Made by a program: the position numbers and the translations under genes. A stretch of 64,000 bases of DNA from Croceicoccus marinus (GTDB lineage Bacteria > Pseudomonadota > Alphaproteobacteria > Sphingomonadales > Sphingomonadaceae), in NCBI RefSeq assembly GCF_001661675.2, contig NZ_CP019604.1, positions 124,001-188,000 of the forward strand. The letters are read 5' to 3'. Positions 16,866 through 26,830 of this stretch are shown here, piece by piece (within the stretch, counting starts at the first letter, position 1; the number at the start of each line of letters is the position of its first letter). The notes beneath the pieces are model-generated. The model saw nothing but the letters and a program-made list of their open reading frames with translations, was not told the DNA's origin and searched no databases.

Positions 16866-19800
16866 ATGGCAAACCGATACCAAGATCGCGAACTCGACGC
16901 TGCGCGCGAGAGTCTAAAATCACTGAACGACAAGAGCGAACGCTTGCGGACGAAGGGGGGAAACCTTGACCGCGACGGAGAGCCCCGCTTGACCGCAACG
17001 CGTGAAAGTTCATCCTTCACACCATTGTCGTCCGATCCTTCAGCCGCGGCGCGCAAAAGCTTGCGAGGCGCTGATGGTCTGGACATGCCTCCACGGACAG
17101 CGTTCGCGCTCGGCGATCGCCATATCACTGGCGCCGTTGGCAGAGGAGCCGTCCGGCAGCAGAAGTCGGTCGGTTTGCTCGAGCTCGAGGGGCAAAAGAA
17201 AGGCGAAGAGGCTTCGCGTCGTTTCACCAAGCTGAACATTCCGGCCGCGAGGCCGCTCCGCGCTTCGAATGCAGCTGGCGCGACGAGCTTCCATTTTTCG
17301 CACGAGGCGATCAGCAAGACTCGCGCGGAGAAAGTCACCGCCCGCGGCACCAAGAACCGGAAAGGCGCAGCCGCCGATCACGCCAGCTATATCGAACGCG
17401 ACGGCGCTGTCGCCAAAGGCGATCAGACGGAACTCGACAAGATCCAGGCTGAGCTTCTCGAGCAGGCGAAGAACAACCCCGAACTGGCGCGCAGCCTGTC
17501 CCTCGACCCGACGTCAGCCGAGGGAGCCTCGCAGGAGCCCGCTCAGCCACTCTCTGATGATCTTGGCGCCGGAGGTAGGGCGAGCGTCTACATCGAGCGC
17601 GAAAAGGCCCTGGCGCACGATGCAAACGGATCCGCAGTCTTGTTCTCGAACATCTCTGATGATCCTGTCGAGCGCCGCGAATTCTGGAAGCTGGTCGAAC
17701 GAGCCGAAAGCAATCCCTCTGCCGACAAAATGCAACTCCGCATGGCCGGCAACGAAGAGTTCTGGTCGAAGGTTGCTGCTGACAAGGACTGCCCTAAGCC
17801 CGTTCGAGATGCGATCGAAGCGGCCGATCCCAACGAGATCGTCAAGATTTCTACCCGCGATAACGACGCCGTCCGTGCGATCATGAAGCGCCATGGCTGG
17901 AAGCCTCGTGAACGCCGGCCAGCCAATGAAACCGACGACCGGAAAGAGGCCCGCGAAGAACGCGAAGCCGCGGCCAGCTGCGGCGCTAAATTTGAAGACG
18001 GTCGGGGCGGCCGTGTCCAGTTCAGAATTGTCGGCGAATTGCCGCACGAAGTGTCTCACGAAGCCCGCGTTCGGATCCTCAAAGACTTTACACGCGAGTT
18101 CGAAGCGCGAAACCTGCCGCATATCGCGGTCATGCACGCACCAGATCATACGAACGATGATCGAAACTGGCACTTTCATCTCGTTTATCATGACCGGCCG
18201 GTCCGCCGCTTTACTGGACTTGCAGAGGACCACCTTAAAGAGCTCCCACTAAAAGCGGGATCGAAGACCGTCCGCCAACACGAAATCATGGCCGAAGCGA
18301 TCAACGATCCTGCCATCCAGAAGCATGTGGGGTCCTGGGACTTCACCGTGCCTTGGTCATATCGCAAAGCAAACCGTCACACGATGACAACGACACCATT
18401 CGCCCAAATGAAGGACCGAGACTGTAACAAGCGCGATTTCATACCGCTGCTACGTCGCAACCTTGCGCATCTCACCAATCGCGAACTTGAGGCTGAAGGC
18501 ATCGACCGCCGGGTCGACCCGCGTCGATATTCGGTGATGGGGATCCACAAGGAGAGCGACGAGCATCTTGGCACCCAGGCTGCTTCGCTCGAATCGAACG
18601 GCGTGCCCACCGAGATCGGGGTTCGCAACGAGGCGAACCAGTGGGAGTTCATCCAGCGCAAACTCGAGGCACAATCCCGTGCCGACCAGGCGAGGATCGA
18701 CCAGCAGCTCAAGGTCTGGCGCGCTGGCCTCAGCGCTGCCCAGCTATCCGACCAGGATCGTAAAGACGCCGACCGTGAGCTGATCCGCTGGGAGCAATCG
18801 GAACGCGTCGCTGCCGAGCACCGCGCGATCGCAAAGCAGATGGCCGAGAATATCGACCGCCTTCGCTCGCGTGGGAACAAGGTTGCAAAGATGGCGAAGA
18901 AGCATCTGGGGGCCATCGAAGACGGACGCGCGACCAAGCGACAGCAGTCCAGCAAGCCCCGATATCAAGCCAAGCTCACCGAGGCCGAGATGCATCTTGC
19001 CGGTCTCGAGATCATGATGGGCCAAGAGATCTCGCAGATTGCCACCAGCAATGAAGCCGCCATGCGTCATTCGCGCACCGCCGAGACCGCAAAGCTCGTG
19101 ATCGAAGGCCACATCGAACTTGGCGGCCAGTTGCGCAGGTCCAACGAGCAATCTGCAGCGCCAGCCCACGCCAACGACCCCCAGCTAGCAAACGCACAAA
19201 CTGCCGACCCAAAACCGGCAGTCGCTGCTCCTGTGGTCGGCAACTCGACCATCGACAGTTACATCAATAGGATCGTCGAACTCAATCGTCGTCTGGTCCC
19301 AAGCCAGAAGGGCATCGTGCCGCGCGATCGCGTATCCACGGACATGCCGATCATCAACGCGCCAAACTATGCCTCCGCGCAGACGCGCCTCGCCAAGATC
19401 ATGGATCACCAGCAGGCCGCGATCGGCAATCTCCTTTCGGCATTCCAAAGGAACCCGCGCATGGTGCAGTTCCGCCAGGAGCCGACCGACCTACATTACA
19501 TGCTCACCAATGCCGAGCGTTTCAAAATCGGGACGCCCGATCGCGCGATGCAGGCAGCGTTCGTGAACTTTGCTGAAGAACCCGAGATCGTTGCCGAATT
19601 GAAGAAGGCGGAAGCCCGCCTGCTCAATGAACGCGCAGCGAAGTCGGTGCAGGCGTTTATGGCCAAAGCCGCAGATAAAATCGTCCAGCCTTCTGCGTCC
19701 GTTGAAGCTTCAAAACCTCCCCATGCCAAAGCACCCGAGAAGTCGCACGCGCCCAAGCCTGCCCACGATTACTCGCGCATCATCGAAACGATGCGGGCAA

Positions 19801-20678
19801 AACACCTCCGGCCTAAGGTCGCGAAGACAGATGCCGGCATCGAGGTCAGCTTCAGCAAAGCCGACGCAGCGCTATACGACCTGCCTGCGAACCTGGTCGT
19901 TGACGACGCTCGTTCGATTTCACGGATCGAAGGGATCGCGCGAACGCATGATCGAGCAGTCAAGCGCCTGATCTCGTACATGGCGAAGTACCCGTCCAAG
20001 GTCCAAGCAGGCGAGAATGGCCAGGCTCATAAGCTTGCCGCCACAGCTCCTTCGGAACTGCTCGACATCTCGAAGCAATTCTCGCGCGATCCTGAAGTCA
20101 CCCAGGCAATGCAAAATGCTCTCGTCAAAGCGCGCATGGAAGCTCTCGATCGGCGCAAAGCAGCTGCAACCGAAAAGCCCGCGGCGCCCGAACCCCAAAA
20201 GGGCGGGGAAGGGGACTTCGGTCTCTTCAAGATCGAAGACGGCAAGATCGTCATGCCTACCCAGGATCTTCCCGACGTCGAAATTCCCGACTGGCGAACC
20301 TACGAGCCGAGCGGATACGGCAATCGCGCGCCCAGGAAGGACGAGGATCAGAAACCCAAAGAGCGCGAGCGCGCCACCATCAGGATCGACCCGTCGCGCG
20401 CCCACGAACTTGCGAGCTCGAACGAGCCTGCACAGACCCGCACGCTCACGCTTGGTATCGATCCGATCTTCGACCGCTGGATCGAGGTCAACAATTCCGG
20501 CGACCGTGAAGAGCGAGCAAGGCTATCAGCGCTCATCCGGCAGGATGAAAAGCTTCGTGAAATCGCGCAGTCTGTCGAACCTGGCTTCGCCGCGAGCTTC
20601 AAGGCGGACTGGGAGCGCCATGATGACCAGATGCGGAACAGGTTTCCGCTACCGCCGAATCTCGGCCTCGAACTGTGA
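16866..20678 (+). CDS. MobA/MobL-type relaxase, large form
   Basis: A 1270-residue protein that should nick oriT and pilot the strand into a recipient. The three-histidine metal motif of MobA/MobL relaxases is present at about residues 422-445: MHAPDH, then RNWHFHLVYHDRP. It is preceded by the family pattern VQFRIVGELPHEV. The HUH motif lies unusually deep, behind about 400 extra residues. Those residues include ASYIERDGAV near 170, a possible site of the catalytic Tyr. The remainder is long, charged and helical, and ends in a conserved-looking tail (RLSALIRQDEKLREIAQSVEP) that reappears as a fragment at 38.7 kb. No coupling protein or type IV secretion genes are in the window, so mobilisation in trans is possible. 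Confidence 0.85.
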   Translation: MANRYQDRELDAARESLKSLNDKSERLRTKGGNLDRDGEPRLTATRESSSFTPLSSDPSAAARKSLRGADGLDMPPRTAFALGDRHITGAVGRGAVRQQKSVGLLELEGQKKGEEASRRFTKLNIPAARPLRASNAAGATSFHFSHEAISKTRAEKVTARGTKNRKGAAADHASYIERDGAVAKGDQTELDKIQAELLEQAKNNPELARSLSLDPTSAEGASQEPAQPLSDDLGAGGRASVYIEREKALAHDANGSAVLFSNISDDPVERREFWKLVERAESNPSADKMQLRMAGNEEFWSKVAADKDCPKPVRDAIEAADPNEIVKISTRDNDAVRAIMKRHGWKPRERRPANETDDRKEAREEREAAASCGAKFEDGRGGRVQFRIVGELPHEVSHEARVRILKDFTREFEARNLPHIAVMHAPDHTNDDRNWHFHLVYHDRPVRRFTGLAEDHLKELPLKAGSKTVRQHEIMAEAINDPAIQKHVGSWDFTVPWSYRKANRHTMTTTPFAQMKDRDCNKRDFIPLLRRNLAHLTNRELEAEGIDRRVDPRRYSVMGIHKESDEHLGTQAASLESNGVPTEIGVRNEANQWEFIQRKLEAQSRADQARIDQQLKVWRAGLSAAQLSDQDRKDADRELIRWEQSERVAAEHRAIAKQMAENIDRLRSRGNKVAKMAKKHLGAIEDGRATKRQQSSKPRYQAKLTEAEMHLAGLEIMMGQEISQIATSNEAAMRHSRTAETAKLVIEGHIELGGQLRRSNEQSAAPAHANDPQLANAQTADPKPAVAAPVVGNSTIDSYINRIVELNRRLVPSQKGIVPRDRVSTDMPIINAPNYASAQTRLAKIMDHQQAAIGNLLSAFQRNPRMVQFRQEPTDLHYMLTNAERFKIGTPDRAMQAAFVNFAEEPEIVAELKKAEARLLNERAAKSVQAFMAKAADKIVQPSASVEASKPPHAKAPEKSHAPKPAHDYSRIIETMRAKHLRPKVAKTDAGIEVSFSKADAALYDLPANLVVDDARSISRIEGIARTHDRAVKRLISYMAKYPSKVQAGENGQAHKLAATAPSELLDISKQFSRDPEVTQAMQNALVKARMEALDRRKAAATEKPAAPEPQKGGEGDFGLFKIEDGKIVMPTQDLPDVEIPDWRTYEPSGYGNRAPRKDEDQKPKERERATIRIDPSRAHELASSNEPAQTRTLTLGIDPIFDRWIEVNNSGDREERARLSALIRQDEKLREIAQSVEPGFAASFKADWERHDDQMRNRFPLPPNLGLEL

Positions 20679-20755
20679 TGAGCGGTGTCAGGTCAATTTG
20701 AAGCTTCATGATCCGTCGCCGATGACCTGTCGTCAAAGTGAATCAAGGCGAATGG

Positions 20756-20857
20756 CTTGGTCTGGGACATTCCTGCCGGTCGGCGCCGCGACTGGGAACG
20801 TCCGGTTACTCCGACAGCGGCCATTCGTGGATCCGCTTACTCCTCTTCTCCCAGGTC
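20756..20857 (+). repeat. Dispersed ~100-bp intergenic repeat, copy A
   Basis: This stretch lies in the 573-bp gap behind the relaxase gene. It begins with TTGGTCTGGGACATTCCTGC and ends near CTTCTCCCAGGTC. Related copies lie at 25691-25788 and 32773-32875 on the opposite strand. No open frame is shared between copies, so it looks non-coding. The rest of the gap (20679-21251) shows no gene. Confidence 0.7.
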
Positions 20858-21251
20858 CGGGCTGTCGGACGAACCGGAACGGCAGGTTTTAAGGCGCGAA
20901 TTGCGGATAGCGGTCATTCTGGATTGCTGATCGTCCACGGCTGACCGCTAGAAACCCGCCTTGCTACGAGCTCGGCAATGATGCGTCCTGTAATCTGAAC
21001 ACAAAGATTGGTCCGGCCTGCGACGCTTGGTGATTGTTGTCCCATCGAAATACACCGAAAAAGGGCGTCGGCGAGCCTCTCTTGCCTCCCTTTTATTGGT
21101 CACAACCTTCCGCTTGTGAATTTCTGGCCTTCACCGGACGAAAAGACAAAAACATTGGACGAAAAGGCAAAAAGTTTGCTTTCATGCTGTGCCTCGCCCG
21201 CCATTCGGTTAGGATCGTGCGGCGAGACAATAGGGAAACAATCCGCGGTAC

Positions 21252-22706
21252 ATGACCGAACCTGAAGACGAATCCGATCCGCTGACGAACCAAGACGAAT
21301 CGCAGTCGGAGCGAGACGTCGACGAAAACCTGCCCGCTCGGGCCACCGTCAGGATAGGTTCTGGGGTCAATGCGCTGGGTGCCCAGCAGCGCAATTTCGA
21401 TGCGATCAAGAGGGTGACGCAGGTAGGCGCCCTTGCCAAGCTGAGCACCGGCGCCCAGAGGTTGGCCATGGCAGACAAGGTCTCTGCACTCACCAACATC
21501 GGCGTGACGAGCAGGCTTGCCCAGATGCTGGATGAGACAAACCGGCATTCGCTCCATCTGCAGGACATGACCAGCACCGCGCGCCTGCTCGCGCAGAGCG
21601 GTATATTCGCGGAAAATTCAAAACTGGCGGCTCTCGCGAGCGGCTATCCAGGCAGCACGCTGCCGAACTGGGCGATCTTTCAGGACCATTCGGATATCGG
21701 TCGGTTGATGCGCTCACAGCGCTGGGTCGGTCACTTCTCGGCCGACTCCTTAGACCGCGCAACGGGCCGTGCCGCCAGGTTCGCAACCGGTGGGCTTGTC
21801 AGCGAAGAGCTTCGGCTCGTGGCGGAACGCGCAGCCGGCATCAGCGGTGGCTCTGGGATAGACGCGCTGAAGGTCTCGCCAGGGGTCGAGGAGATGCTGG
21901 CCCGCAATGTCCGTATCGGCGATACACTCTCCAAACTTTCGATATTCGCTGGCGCCATCGATACGATCGGCGCTTTCAGCCAGGCCAGCAGCGCAGCCGT
22001 GGATTCGTTGCTTGGCAAATGGCAGACCCGACCTGACCTTCCTGAAGAATTCTGGCACCGCCGTTCGGTCCGTCAGCGTTACTATGAGGAAGCGGAAGTC
22101 GACCGCGGCCTCATCGACACCCGCAACACCGAGATCGTCGAGGTTCTCGTTGAGAGCGGACTTGTCAAAGGCCAGGTTCGCGGAAAGCGCGTCACCGCCG
22201 TGATTGAGGCCGGCCCGCTGAGCGTCGAGGTATCGGCCTCGCGCACGCGCATCGGGACCTATCGCGCGATCACCGGCTTTGAAATCGCGATGCGCGGCCT
22301 CGTCCGACGTGTGCTCGTGCAAGCCCAGATCGACGCTGGCGAAAACCCGGACACGTGGTTCAAACAGCGCGTTCCCGGCGATATTCTACAGCGAGCAAAG
22401 GAGCGCAAGGCAGATGCCGAACGCGCTGGCGAACAGGCTGCCGATCTCATAGCGTTTATCGACCTAGGCGATCTGATCCCTATCGTGACGCTTAAGAAGA
22501 ACTGGCCGGTATTCCAACCGATCTTCGGCAACGCCGAGGATTTTCGGGTGGACATGCGCCGCCTGAACGCGATCCGCAGGCCCGCAATGCACTCCCGTTC
22601 GATCGATCCTGTCCAGTTCACGGAGATGGTCATCGTCATCGACCGCATCAGCTCCATGATAAGGGACAGCTTTGGCTGGATGGCTGAGTGGGACGAAGAG
22701 GACTGA
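21252..22706 (+). CDS. Swt1-like HEPN domain protein
   Basis: A 484-residue protein. Residues 1-300 are mostly helical with no known motif. The C-terminal third resembles the Swt1-type HEPN domain seen in bacterial defence loci: FEIAMRGLVRRVL, then DLIAFIDLGDLIPIVTLKKNWPVF, then MRRLNAIRRPAMHSRSID. The last piece carries the Arg/His pair of HEPN RNases. The ATG at 21252 is the only sensible start. It is a lone plus-strand gene between the relaxase and a minus-strand pair. The family is known from predicted antiphage and stress systems; a nuclease role is inferred. Confidence 0.65.
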   Translation: MTEPEDESDPLTNQDESQSERDVDENLPARATVRIGSGVNALGAQQRNFDAIKRVTQVGALAKLSTGAQRLAMADKVSALTNIGVTSRLAQMLDETNRHSLHLQDMTSTARLLAQSGIFAENSKLAALASGYPGSTLPNWAIFQDHSDIGRLMRSQRWVGHFSADSLDRATGRAARFATGGLVSEELRLVAERAAGISGGSGIDALKVSPGVEEMLARNVRIGDTLSKLSIFAGAIDTIGAFSQASSAAVDSLLGKWQTRPDLPEEFWHRRSVRQRYYEEAEVDRGLIDTRNTEIVEVLVESGLVKGQVRGKRVTAVIEAGPLSVEVSASRTRIGTYRAITGFEIAMRGLVRRVLVQAQIDAGENPDTWFKQRVPGDILQRAKERKADAERAGEQAADLIAFIDLGDLIPIVTLKKNWPVFQPIFGNAEDFRVDMRRLNAIRRPAMHSRSIDPVQFTEMVIVIDRISSMIRDSFGWMAEWDEED

Positions 22707-22754
22707 CGGTGAACCTGCGCACCTGCGGCCGGATGAGGTCGAGGCCTTTGCGGT

Positions 22755-23558
22755 TCAGGTGACCGCCCCATTGCGCGCCCTCTCGCGTTGGCGGACGCCC
22801 TTGACGAAATCGGCGCCGACTCCGTCGTCGGCATCAAGATCGAGCGAGCAGTTGACCAACGCGGCGAAGCTTGCGTCGCTCAGCTTGAAATCGAGCGGCA
22901 GCAGGACCGGCAGGCCTTCGCGCCGGGTTTCGATCGCGGCGAAGATCGCCTTGAGATAGTCGGCGAGACCCTTGCGGTTGGCTTTGGTCGCTGCCTCGGT
23001 AATTTCGTCACTCGCCTCGATCTCCGCCTCCTCGGCATCGCGCCCCAAAACAGCGATGCATTCAGCGATCTGCGGCCAATATTTGAGCCCATAGGTGCGC
23101 GTGGCCTTCAGCGGCTCCCGCACACAGGATTTGTAAAGGTAAACGTCCTCGCCGGCCCGATCGATCAGGTTGAGCGGATGGTATTCGGTGTTGGAATAGA
23201 AGCCTGACTGATTATGCAGTTTCTCGCGCTCGCGAAGAAGTTGAACGAGTTCCGCGGCAGTGTCGGCGATCTCGGCATTGACTTCCTCCAAGCGTGCGCG
23301 TGCGGCGCGCGCCTCGGCGATCGCTTCGGGATCCCAGAATGTGGCCGAGAGAATTACACCGAGAAAGACGCGAATCGCCAGCTCATCGGGGGCGAGCTTC
23401 CTGTGTAGCTCCGAGTAGACGGGTATCATTTCGAGGCGGCGGCTTAACAGCCGCTCGGCCACTGCGCTCTCGCTCGGGACAACGTTGTTTCCGGTATTAC
23501 AGGCGATTTCGCTTCGCAGGATCGCTTCGCAAAATTCGGTCGGGTCAAGTTGCGTCAT
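22755..23558 (-). CDS. Hypothetical protein, unknown family
   Basis: A 267-residue acidic, mostly helical protein. The start at 23558 (MTQLDPTEFCEAIL) follows a GGGCGGAC ribosome-binding region; the open frame extends 26 codons further upstream. A likely coiled coil spans about residues 85-120. No catalytic or membrane motif is seen. It lies downstream of the caspase-like gene on the same strand with a gap of about 540 bp. Codon use matches the neighbours, so I think it is real, but I cannot assign a function. It may work with the caspase-like protein. Confidence 0.6.
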   Translation of the reverse strand: MTQLDPTEFCEAILRSEIACNTGNNVVPSESAVAERLLSRRLEMIPVYSELHRKLAPDELAIRVFLGVILSATFWDPEAIAEARAARARLEEVNAEIADTAAELVQLLREREKLHNQSGFYSNTEYHPLNLIDRAGEDVYLYKSCVREPLKATRTYGLKYWPQIAECIAVLGRDAEEAEIEASDEITEAATKANRKGLADYLKAIFAAIETRREGLPVLLPLDFKLSDASFAALVNCSLDLDADDGVGADFVKGVRQRERARNGAVT

Positions 23559-24100
23559 CTGTCCGCCCTTTTTTGGCAAGTTGGGTGCGAACCACTTTTT
23601 GGCGATCCGCAGCGCACCTGTCGGAACCTGATGCATTGAAAATGAGCAGCATAAAAATACCTGTCCGGTGGCAGTTGCTGTTCACCGAAAATGGCGATCG
23701 TCCTGTAAATCGTGCGCGGGTGCCTTTCATTGCGAAACTTCGGCGGAAACGGCAGCGGTTTTGGACACGGCACCGGTGCCTGACGAAAGAAACTGACGGC
23801 TCCCGACCAGCGCCGGTCGTTCAGATCGACCACCGAAAACGTCTGCTCTTATCAAAAGCTGCCCATGGAATGCCCCGAAGTGGACTCTCACCAAGGCGCC
23901 CGAATATCGGCCATTCTTTCATTAATTCGCCGATCCTAGAAGCGGACGTCCGCCAATGCGATAGGGATGAGGATGTGCTCACCTTTCGCGATCGCAGCTT
24001 CCCGGACGATCTGATTGAGGTGCACCGCACCGACCAGCTGTGGGTGCCAAAGAAGCTGAAGCCAGCGACCGACGTAGGCGCGCCGACGCTGGTCTGAAGA
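23559..24100. other. Gap with a possible decayed coding fragment
   Basis: There is no convincing intact gene. A plus-strand frame ending at 24097 has a protein-like tail (FPDDLIEVHRTDQLWVPKKL), but no credible start or family match. It may be the 3' remnant of a lost gene. No terminator-like hairpin was obvious. Confidence 0.35.
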
Positions 24101-25552
24101 CTATGTCGGCATTCGGCAGGACCAGCCATAAGGGAACCTGACGCTCGCTATGCCCTTGGCAGGCTTGCCATAGCTGAAGGTGAGCAGCCGGCGCGGGATC
24201 ACCAGCTGACGCGCAATCCAGTCCTCGAAATCATCGCGATCCAATGTGCGGTGCACGATCTTGTCGCCCTCTTTGAAATCGGCGTCGACCGAACCGAGCA
24301 CGTTGGCGCCTCCGACGAAAATCTTCTTCACCGCATTGTCTGCCTTGGCGTCGAGCGTCACATCGACGGCGGTCGGCTGTTCCTTGCCCGGCAACACATG
24401 GAAGCGCCCGATTTCGGGCAGGAGGCAGCGCGAGATGAAGGCAAAGCTGTCCGCGAACTCCTTGTGCTTCTGCAGCGCGAACACCTCGTTGAACTTGTCG
24501 TCCTTCGGATCGTCGCGAACCTCACCGGCACTATCAAAGAAGATCTCGAAGAGCATGCCGTCGAGCAAGGCCTTGCGCTTGACGCCCGGCACAGCGGTCG
24601 TGCGATCGGCGAACGCGTTGATGAACCCGACCGCGGAATTCGAATGGCCGCACGCCGACTGATAAATATTGCGGCCCAGGACGAACAGGGAATCGGTGGC
24701 GAACTTCGCCAGCACCGGCCCCTTCAGGGTGTCGATCGCCGGGTTCTGGGTGGGCCAAGTGAGCGACTTCAGCTTCTTGATGGCTTTGTGCGAGGTGCGC
24801 GCCTCGTCAAGCACGAACAGGGCATCGCTCAGTGCGGTCGGACCATATTCGGTGATCAGCTTCGCAATGCCGAGGTTGAAGTAGAACTCACCGGCGAGCG
24901 AAGTGTGCTCCCAAGAGATCTGTTTGCCGCTGGTGGCCGCGCTGAGCGTATTGCGCACGCGCTTGAACATCGCTTCGATCGAGCAGTCCTGCGCGTCGAT
25001 ATGCTCGAGGAGGGCTGCGGTATAGGCGCCATTGCGGCCCTTGCCGTCGTCGGCGAACTGGCCGGGCGAAGTCGAAAAGGCGATCATGGTGCCGCGCGGC
25101 GCGTAGACGGCAGCAAGCCCCCTCGCCACGCCGCGGTGCCAGCTCCGTTCGAATGGATTGTCGCGACAGGCGTCGAGGATGATGATGTTGGTGGAGGTGT
25201 CGGTCTTCTCCATCTGGGCGATCACGCGATTGAGGGACAGCGAGCTGTGCTTGGCATCGATCTCGTCCTCGACCTCGGTATCAACGGCCGCGAGATAATT
25301 GTCGCCGTCGATCTGAAAGCCGTGCCCCGCAAAAAAGAACAGCCCGACGTCTTGGTCGGCGAGCGTCGCTTTGAAACGCTTCAGGGTCTTGTCCATCTGC
25401 CGATGGGTGGCATCGTTCAGAAGTGTGACGTCGAACCCGCAGCGCTCGAGCACCTCGGCGACATCTTCCGCGTCATGACCCGGATTCTTGAGCTTGCTGG
25501 CATGGGCGTATTTCGCGTTGCCGATGACGAGGGCGGAGAGGGATCTGGACAT
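24101..25552 (-). CDS. Caspase-like (peptidase C14) family protein
   Basis: A 483-residue protein with an N-terminal caspase-fold protease. SALVIGNAKYAHASKLKNPGHDAEDVAEVL opens the domain. The catalytic dyad is His77 in FFFAGHGFQ and Cys129 in ILDACRDNPF. AFSTSPGQFADDGKGRNGAYTAALL follows, as in bacterial caspase-like proteins. Residues of about 230-483 form a second domain that I do not recognise. The start at 25552 (MSRSLSALV) fits the domain edge; the open frame extends 32 codons upstream. In bacteria such proteases are often cell-suicide effectors in defence systems. No paired sensor such as a cyclase or STAND protein lies beside it, so activation is unknown. Confidence 0.85.
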   Translation of the reverse strand: MSRSLSALVIGNAKYAHASKLKNPGHDAEDVAEVLERCGFDVTLLNDATHRQMDKTLKRFKATLADQDVGLFFFAGHGFQIDGDNYLAAVDTEVEDEIDAKHSSLSLNRVIAQMEKTDTSTNIIILDACRDNPFERSWHRGVARGLAAVYAPRGTMIAFSTSPGQFADDGKGRNGAYTAALLEHIDAQDCSIEAMFKRVRNTLSAATSGKQISWEHTSLAGEFYFNLGIAKLITEYGPTALSDALFVLDEARTSHKAIKKLKSLTWPTQNPAIDTLKGPVLAKFATDSLFVLGRNIYQSACGHSNSAVGFINAFADRTTAVPGVKRKALLDGMLFEIFFDSAGEVRDDPKDDKFNEVFALQKHKEFADSFAFISRCLLPEIGRFHVLPGKEQPTAVDVTLDAKADNAVKKIFVGGANVLGSVDADFKEGDKIVHRTLDRDDFEDWIARQLVIPRRLLTFSYGKPAKGIASVRFPYGWSCRMPT

Positions 25553-25690
25553 CTGACCTGGCTGCTGATGAGAGGAAGCGGGTTGACTATCATTGCCCAG
25601 TTCGACCCGATCCACCAGTAATGTGGTTATCGCCGCACCTTCCGCCAAGCGCTTGGTAAAATGTCACGCAGCACGCCGAAAGGCATCAGC

Positions 25691-25788
25691 AGATCTTAGA
25701 GAAGGAGCTTAAACGGATCCCCAAGTGACCGGTTTCAAGCATAATCGGACGGTTCCAACTGAGACGCCAATCGGCAGGAAAGTCCCAC
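25691..25788 (-). repeat. Dispersed ~100-bp intergenic repeat, copy C
   Basis: Read on the minus strand it starts GTGGGACTTTCCTGCCGATT and runs to CTCCTTCTCTAAGATCT. It is the most diverged of the three copies (others at 20756-20857 and 32773-32875). It lies in the 558-bp gap between the caspase-like gene and the JAB-like gene. The rest of that gap shows no gene. Confidence 0.6.
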
Positions 25789-26110
25789 GACGCGGCGTCC
25801 GCTTCCGGCAGCTCCCAACCAAGGTCAGTCGTTCACTCCTCCCCGCCGAGCGTCCGTTAGCAACGAAAGCTGTCGACCACGCGCTTTGAAGCGGACGATC
25901 CGCAAGCGCCGTCATCGGCCATTGAACCGAGAAAATGACCTTCCGGCAAGCAGCCAACGATACGGAAAGCACTTTGCCAGGCGTCGTTGGACAACAAGGA
26001 CAACCCCTTGGCGCGAACGGTGGCGGAGTTATCTCGGGTAGTAGAGACCTGACCAAATTTGCTTTTAGAAGGCAATTGCGGATTCTCCCTTGAACGCACA
26101 TTACCCGCGC

Positions 26111-26818
26111 ATGACTGCCCGCTGGTTTACCGATCCCGCCGCAAAGGGCCCATCCGCCATCACGCCGACTTTCACCCCGGCCGAACTTCAGGCCTTCGAG
26201 GAGATCCTGACGTTCGCACGCGATCCCGCCAATGCTGAGATGGAGCTGTTGCTATGCGTGGACGCAGCCGGAACCTGTGAGTACGGAAGGTCGACCGGAC
26301 GAAAGGGAGCGCCGTTCACCCCGGAGATTGATGCGGCAATTGCCGCGAGTTGCGGCGTCCGTCAGTGGCATAACCATCCGTCACAAGATTCGCTGAGCCA
26401 TCATGATTGGTTGTGCGCGGGACTGTCGGACATGGTCGAAGTCCTCGCTCTCAATGACCAAGGATCGATTTTCGTTGGACGGATCGTCAAGTGGGACGAT
26501 CGACTGCACGGTCTCTTGGAATCGCTTCCGAGGCTCGCAGCTGATCTCGAGATGCACGTCGATGGCCTCGCCAAAGATCGAGGCTTTGCTGCCATACATC
26601 TGGTCGCAATGGCCAGCCTGACGGGACATATGCTGAACACTGCCTTGGCCAACACAATGCCGGTACGGTATGCCTACGCCTTGCAAAACGCCGACCAAAG
26701 AACGATTGTTGCAGCCGATGCGCTGTCGATCATCGCAGACGGGATCGCCTTCGCCGAACAGGCCATCCAAGAATGGCTCGACAAGCATGCGCCTGCTTCA
26801 GATGCCGAGCCGTTGTAA
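26111..26818 (+). CDS. JAB/MPN-like metalloprotease-fold protein
   Basis: A protein of about 235 residues. The segment WHNHPSQDSLSHHDW near residue 85 matches the HxH...S..D zinc motif of JAB/JAMM (MPN, RadC-like) proteins. It follows a strand with Glu residues (EMELLLCVDAAG) that could supply the catalytic acid. JAB proteins remove ubiquitin-like modifiers or act in DNA repair. No E1, E2 or ubiquitin-like gene is visible nearby. The ATG at 26111 is used; a TTG seven codons upstream is possible. It converges with the next gene, which ends 12 bp away. Confidence 0.6.
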   Translation: MTARWFTDPAAKGPSAITPTFTPAELQAFEEILTFARDPANAEMELLLCVDAAGTCEYGRSTGRKGAPFTPEIDAAIAASCGVRQWHNHPSQDSLSHHDWLCAGLSDMVEVLALNDQGSIFVGRIVKWDDRLHGLLESLPRLAADLEMHVDGLAKDRGFAAIHLVAMASLTGHMLNTALANTMPVRYAYALQNADQRTIVAADALSIIADGIAFAEQAIQEWLDKHAPASDAEPL

Positions 26819-26830
26819 GCAGCCGAACCG

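Noticed and set aside
23294..24097. 267-codon plus-strand frame
   Set aside because: The first half lies antisense to the hypothetical gene 22755-23558 and is Arg-rich shadow; only the last 40 codons look protein-like, so at best it is a remnant.
24251..25621. 456-codon plus-strand frame
   Set aside because: It is fully antisense to the caspase-like gene, whose catalytic motifs are clear.
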